Below, piece by piece: positions 6,287 through 9,656 of a stretch of 9,656 nt of DNA. A program made the position numbers and the translations under genes. The DNA comes from DATAYA01 sp036272815 (GTDB lineage: Bacteria > Pseudomonadota > Alphaproteobacteria > Acetobacterales > Acetobacteraceae). The notes beneath the pieces are model-generated. The model worked only from the letters and a program-made list of their open reading frames with translations, did not search any database and was not told the origin of the DNA. Within the stretch, counting starts at the first letter, position 1. Each line of letters starts with the position of its first letter. The stretch spans positions 1-9,656 of the forward strand of contig DATAYA010000081.1 of assembly GCA_036272815.1 (NCBI GenBank), written 5' to 3'.

Positions 6287-8070
6287 GCGGGGGCCAGGCG
6301 CACGACGGCGCAGCGCGGCGGCAGGCGTCCTCCGGCGAGGCCCGCATCCGCGCCGGCTTCGCTCTCGAACAGCAATGCGCCCGCCGGCGCGGTCAGCAAT
6401 GCGCCCGCCGGCGCCGTGCCGACGCCCGCCGGCTGCCCGCAGAGGTTGACCGCGATCGAGAGCATCGCCCCATCTCCCATCCGCCAGCGCGCGAGCACGG
6501 CACCCGGCCCGAGCACGTCCGCCCCCTCGCTGCGGCAGCCCGGAATGGCCGGTGCGATCCGCGCCGCGCGCAGGTGCAGCAGGTCGCGATAGAAATCGTG
6601 CGTCGCCGGATCGGCGTGATCCGGGCGCGACTGCGCGAACGTCTCGGGCGCGTTCGGGTCGGGGATGCGGGCGCGGGTCGCCGCGTCCTGGAAGCGGGAG
6701 AAGTGGCGGAACTCGTCGCGCCGTCCCTCAAGCACCAGCTTCGCGAGATCATCGTTGTGGCTGGTGAAATAGAGGAATGGCCGCCGCGTCCCCCACTCCT
6801 CGCCCATCAGCAGCAGCGGCACGAACGGGCTCAGCAGCAACAGCACGGTCGCCGCGCGCAAGGCCGCCGGGTCGGCCAGCGCCACGAGCCGCTCGCCGAA
6901 GGCACGGTTGCCGGTCTGGTCGTGGTTCTGCAACGCGATCACGAAGGCCGCGCTCGGCAGATGCGCGCTCGGCTCGCCGCGCGGCTCGCCGCCGAATCCG
7001 CTGCGCTCGCCCTGATAGGCGAAACCCTCGGCGAGACAGCGCGCGAGCAACCGGGTCGCGTCCTGGAAGTCCCCGTAATAGCCCTCGTGCTCGCCGGTCA
7101 GCAGCACATGCACGCAGTGGTGCCAATCATCGCTCCACTGCGCATCGAATTTCGCTTCCGCACCCGACGCGCGAAGGTGGTGCGCCGCGTTGCCGCCGTG
7201 CTCCAGCACCAGATGCACATGCCGATCGGCAGGCACACTGTCGCGGATGGCGGCGGCGAGATCTTCCAGGAAATCCTGCGGCTCGATCGCGTGGACGGCG
7301 TCGAAACGCAGCCCGTCGAAGCGGTATTCGTGGAGCCAGTACCGCGCGTTCTCGATGAAAAAACGGCGCACCTCCGGCCGGCGGAAGTCGATCGCGGCCC
7401 CCCAGGGCGTCTTGATATCCTCGCGGAAGAACGGGCGCGCGAGCACATGCATATATGCGCCGTCCGGGCCGAAATGGTTGTAGACGACGTCGAGGAACAT
7501 CATCAGCCCGAGCCCGTGCGCCGCGTCCACCAGCCGCTTGAGATCATCGGGGGTGCCGTAGGCCGCATCGGGCGCGAACGGCAGCACCCCGTCATAGCCC
7601 CAGTTGCGCGCCCCCGGAAAATCGGCGACCGGCATCAGCTCGACCGCGGTGACGCCGAGCGCCGCCAGCTCCGGCAGCATCGCGCGCACGCCCGCGAAGC
7701 CGCCGGCGAGGCCCGCATGCACCTCGTAGATGACCGCCTCGTTCCACGGCCGGCCGCGCCAGTCGGGGTGCTGCCAGTCATAGGCAAGCGGATCGACGAC
7801 CAGGCTCGGATCATGCACGTCGCCCGACTGCGCCCGCGAGGCGGGATCGGGCACCCGCATCCCGTCCGGCAGGACGAAGATGTAGGGCGTGCCCGCCGCC
7901 GCGCGCCGCTCCGCCGCGAACCAGCCGCCCGCCTCCTTCCGCATCGGCGCCGCCTCGCCGGCCACCTCCAGCGCGACCGACTGCATCGACGGCGCCCACA
8001 CCCGAAACCGCGTCGTGCCGTCCGGCTCCAGCGTGGCGCCGAAGGGCAGCCTATGGGCGAAGCGGGCCAT
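6283..8070 (-). CDS. treZ: Malto-oligosyltrehalose trehalohydrolase (TreZ, GH13)
   Basis: Releases free trehalose from maltooligosyl-trehalose, the product of TreY; second step of the TreY/TreZ pathway, cytoplasmic. The 595 residues fit the family. An N-terminal CBM48/beta domain (about 1-100, with FRVWAPSMQSVALEV) precedes the GH13 barrel, followed by a C-terminal beta domain. Visible motifs are DVVYNH from Asp194, GLRFDAVHAIEP with nucleophile Asp257, LVLEHGGN with acid/base Glu290, and LQNHDQTGNRAFGERL with Asp384. NWGYDGVLPFAP and MGEEWG are further TreZ-type blocks that separate it from GlgB and GlgX. The ATG at 8070 has GGAGG 8 bases upstream and begins directly at the conserved LPFGA segment, so the start is well supported. 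The TGA overlaps the malQ ATG. Near the C-terminus residues 552-567 are an exact 8-residue tandem repeat (TAPAGALL twice). Confidence 0.97.
   Translation of the reverse strand: MARFAHRLPFGATLEPDGTTRFRVWAPSMQSVALEVAGEAAPMRKEAGGWFAAERRAAAGTPYIFVLPDGMRVPDPASRAQSGDVHDPSLVVDPLAYDWQHPDWRGRPWNEAVIYEVHAGLAGGFAGVRAMLPELAALGVTAVELMPVADFPGARNWGYDGVLPFAPDAAYGTPDDLKRLVDAAHGLGLMMFLDVVYNHFGPDGAYMHVLARPFFREDIKTPWGAAIDFRRPEVRRFFIENARYWLHEYRFDGLRFDAVHAIEPQDFLEDLAAAIRDSVPADRHVHLVLEHGGNAAHHLRASGAEAKFDAQWSDDWHHCVHVLLTGEHEGYYGDFQDATRLLARCLAEGFAYQGERSGFGGEPRGEPSAHLPSAAFVIALQNHDQTGNRAFGERLVALADPAALRAATVLLLLSPFVPLLLMGEEWGTRRPFLYFTSHNDDLAKLVLEGRRDEFRHFSRFQDAATRARIPDPNAPETFAQSRPDHADPATHDFYRDLLHLRAARIAPAIPGCRSEGADVLGPGAVLARWRMGDGAMLSIAVNLCGQPAGVGTAPAGALLTAPAGALLFESEAGADAGLAGGRLPPRCAVVRLAPA
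6370..6417 (-). repeat. 24-bp tandem duplication inside treZ
   Basis: Two adjacent 24-base units (6417-6394 and 6393-6370 on the minus strand) encode TAPAGALL twice, TreZ residues 552-559 and 560-567. They differ only at the third base of the first codon (ACG against ACC). The 21 bases after that codon are identical. The unit length keeps the frame. It lies in the C-terminal beta domain, far from the catalytic residues, and looks like a recent slippage or unequal-crossover duplication. Confidence 0.9.
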
Positions 8071-8073
8071 CGT

Positions 8074-9656
8074 TCAGTCCTCCGCGCGCAGGATCAGCGT
8101 CGCCAGCGGCGGCAAGGTCAGCAGCAGCGAGGCCGGCAGGCCGTGCGAGGGCACCGCCTCGGCGCGCACCAGCCCGCCATTGCCCATGTTCGATCCGCCG
8201 TATTGCGCCGCATCGGTGTTGACGATCTCGCGCCACGCGGCGAGGTGGGTGACGCCGATGCGGTAGCCCTCGCGCGGAACCGGCGTGAGATTGCACACCG
8301 CGAGCACCGGCCGGGTGCCCCAGGGGCCGAAGCGCAGATAGGCGAACACGCTCTGGTCGGCATCCTCGAGCACCACCCAGCGGAACCCCTCCGGGGTGTC
8401 GTCGCGGGTATGCAGCGCCGGCTCGCCGCGATACGCGGCGTTGAGGTCGCGCACCGTCGCCAGCACGCCGGCATGGCGCGGGTCGTCGAGTTCCCCCCAT
8501 TCCGGCCCGGTGTCGTGGTTCCACTCGCCGCGCTGGCCGAACTCGCAGCCCATGAACAGCAGCTTCTTGCCCGGATGGGTCCACATGAAGCCGAGATAGG
8601 CGCGCAGATTGGCGAATTTCTGCCACTCGTCGCCCGGCATCCGGCCGAACAGGGAGCCTTTCAGATGCACCACTTCGTCGTGCGAGATCGGCAGCACAAA
8701 GTGCTCCGCGAAGGCATAGACGAGGCCGAAGGTCATCTCGCCGTGGTGCCAGCGACGGTTGACCGGGTCCTCCTGCATGTAGTGGAGCGTGTCGTGCATC
8801 CATCCCATGTTCCACTTGTACGTGAAGCCGAGCCCGCCCTCGTCGGCCGGGCGCGTGACGCCCGGCCAGGCGGTGCTTTCTTCCGCGATCAGCACCGCGC
8901 CGGGCACCCGCTCGGCAACCACGCGGGACAGGTCCTGAAGAAAGGAAATCGATTCCAGGTTCTCGCGCCCGCCGTACTTGTTCGGCACCCACTCGCCCGG
9001 ATTGCGCGAATAGTCGCGGTACAGCATCGAGGCGACGGCATCCACGCGCAGTCCGTCGGCGTGGTAGTGCTCCAGCCAGTGCAGCGCCGAGCCGATCAGG
9101 AAGTTGCGCACCTCGTTGCGGCCGAGATTGTAGATCATCGTGTTCCAGTCACGATGAAATCCCTCGCGCGGGTCGGCGTGCTCATAGAGGGGCGTGCCGT
9201 CGAAGCGGGCGAGGCCATAGGCGTCGGTCGGGAAATGCGCCGGCACCCAGTCGAGGATGACCCCCAATCCCGCCTGGTGGCAGGCATCGACGAACGCCGC
9301 GAAGTCCTCGGGCGGCCCGAGCCGGGCAGAGGGCGCGAACTGGCCGAGCGGCTGATAGCCCCACGATCCGCCGAACGGATGCTCCATCACCGGCAGCAGC
9401 TCGACATGGGTGAAGCCGAGCCGCGCCGCGTACGGCACCAGCCGCTCCGCGAGCTGCTGCCAGCCGTGGCTGCCGGCGACGACGGCCGGCTGCCAGGAGA
9501 AGGCGTGCACCTCATAGATCGAAACCGGCGCATCGTATGCGATCGCCTGCCCTCGGCGCGTCATCCACGCCGCATCCGCCCAGCGGTGCGGCACCGGAGA
9601 GGCGACGACCGAGGCGGTGGCGGGCGGCATCTCGGTCGCCCACGCGACCGGATCGG
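8074..9656 (-). CDS. glgB: 1,4-alpha-glucan branching enzyme (GH13), 5' end outside the window
   Basis: Glycogen branching enzyme: it cuts an alpha-1,4-glucan and reattaches the piece through an alpha-1,6 bond, in the cytoplasm. The frame is open to the window edge and enters with DPVAWATEMPPATASVV, an internal stretch of the family, so the Met at 9630 is not the start. Numbering from that Met, the visible part holds DWVPAHFP (127-134), GLRVDAV with nucleophile Asp197, IAEEST with acid/base Glu250, and ISHDEVVH with Asp318. The spacings of 53 and 68 residues equal those of E. coli GlgB (405, 458, 526). By that alignment about 200 N-terminal residues, the CBM48-type region, are missing. The C-terminus (LTLPPLATLILRAED) is complete and typical. 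The TGA lies 3 bases before treZ, and the treZ ribosome binding site sits inside the last codons of this gene. The family call is secure. Confidence 0.97.
   Translation of the reverse strand, partial: DPVAWATEMPPATASVVASPVPHRWADAAWMTRRGQAIAYDAPVSIYEVHAFSWQPAVVAGSHGWQQLAERLVPYAARLGFTHVELLPVMEHPFGGSWGYQPLGQFAPSARLGPPEDFAAFVDACHQAGLGVILDWVPAHFPTDAYGLARFDGTPLYEHADPREGFHRDWNTMIYNLGRNEVRNFLIGSALHWLEHYHADGLRVDAVASMLYRDYSRNPGEWVPNKYGGRENLESISFLQDLSRVVAERVPGAVLIAEESTAWPGVTRPADEGGLGFTYKWNMGWMHDTLHYMQEDPVNRRWHHGEMTFGLVYAFAEHFVLPISHDEVVHLKGSLFGRMPGDEWQKFANLRAYLGFMWTHPGKKLLFMGCEFGQRGEWNHDTGPEWGELDDPRHAGVLATVRDLNAAYRGEPALHTRDDTPEGFRWVVLEDADQSVFAYLRFGPWGTRPVLAVCNLTPVPREGYRIGVTHLAAWREIVNTDAAQYGGSNMGNGGLVRAEAVPSHGLPASLLLTLPPLATLILRAED
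8079..8083 (-). promoter_or_regulatory. Shine-Dalgarno site of treZ
   Basis: GGAGG on the minus strand, separated by 8 bases (ACTGAACG) from the treZ ATG at 8070. It lies inside the last codons of glgB, so the glgB stop falls between the site and the treZ start. This supports both the treZ start and independent ribosome loading on treZ. Confidence 0.8.

Noticed and set aside
7680..7740. Short loop in TreZ (EVHAGLAGGF) where other TreZ proteins have a longer HVGTFTPEGTF-like segment
   Set aside because: The difference is about three residues, the frame and surrounding barrel motifs are intact, and as I recall shorter forms are usual in alphaproteobacterial TreZ.

Overview
The window is a dense, very GC-rich (roughly 70% by eye) stretch of bacterial chromosome. 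All five genes lie on the minus strand and are read from high to low coordinates: glgB (5' end cut off by the window edge), treZ, malQ, treY and otsA. Base composition, the protein sequences and the gene set suggest a proteobacterium, most likely an alphaproteobacterium (Sphingomonadales or Acetobacteraceae/Rhodospirillales type). That placement is an impression from the sequence and was not tested by a search.

Layout: glgB occupies 9656 to 8074. After a 3-base gap come treZ (8070-6283), malQ (6286-4286), treY (4289-1521) and otsA (1524-25). The last three junctions are 4-base stop/start overlaps (ATGA, GTGA, ATGA). There is no intergenic space for an internal promoter or terminator, so the genes very probably form one translationally coupled operon. 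Its promoter would lie beyond 9656. Bases 1-23 are a pure C run at the window edge and look like a read or assembly artefact.

How the genes work together: GlgB introduces alpha-1,6 branches during glycogen synthesis. TreY converts the reducing end of a linear alpha-1,4-glucan into a trehalose unit, and TreZ cleaves that trehalose off. MalQ rebuilds longer chains from the short maltodextrins that TreY cannot use. Together they form a glycogen-to-trehalose route. OtsA, last in the operon, makes trehalose-6-phosphate from a nucleotide-glucose and glucose-6-phosphate, which is a second and independent route. No OtsB phosphatase, GlgX debranching enzyme, GlgC or GlgA is visible; they would have to be outside the window.

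All catalytic residues expected for these families are present and no frame is broken. I see no undescribed system. The points worth a second look are the joining of two trehalose routes in one operon, the alternation of strong and absent Shine-Dalgarno sites, a 24-bp in-frame tandem duplication near the 3' end of treZ, some sequence variants in OtsA and TreZ, and the poly-C end. There is no gene-free stretch longer than 23 bases, and no RNA gene, mobile element or CRISPR array was seen.
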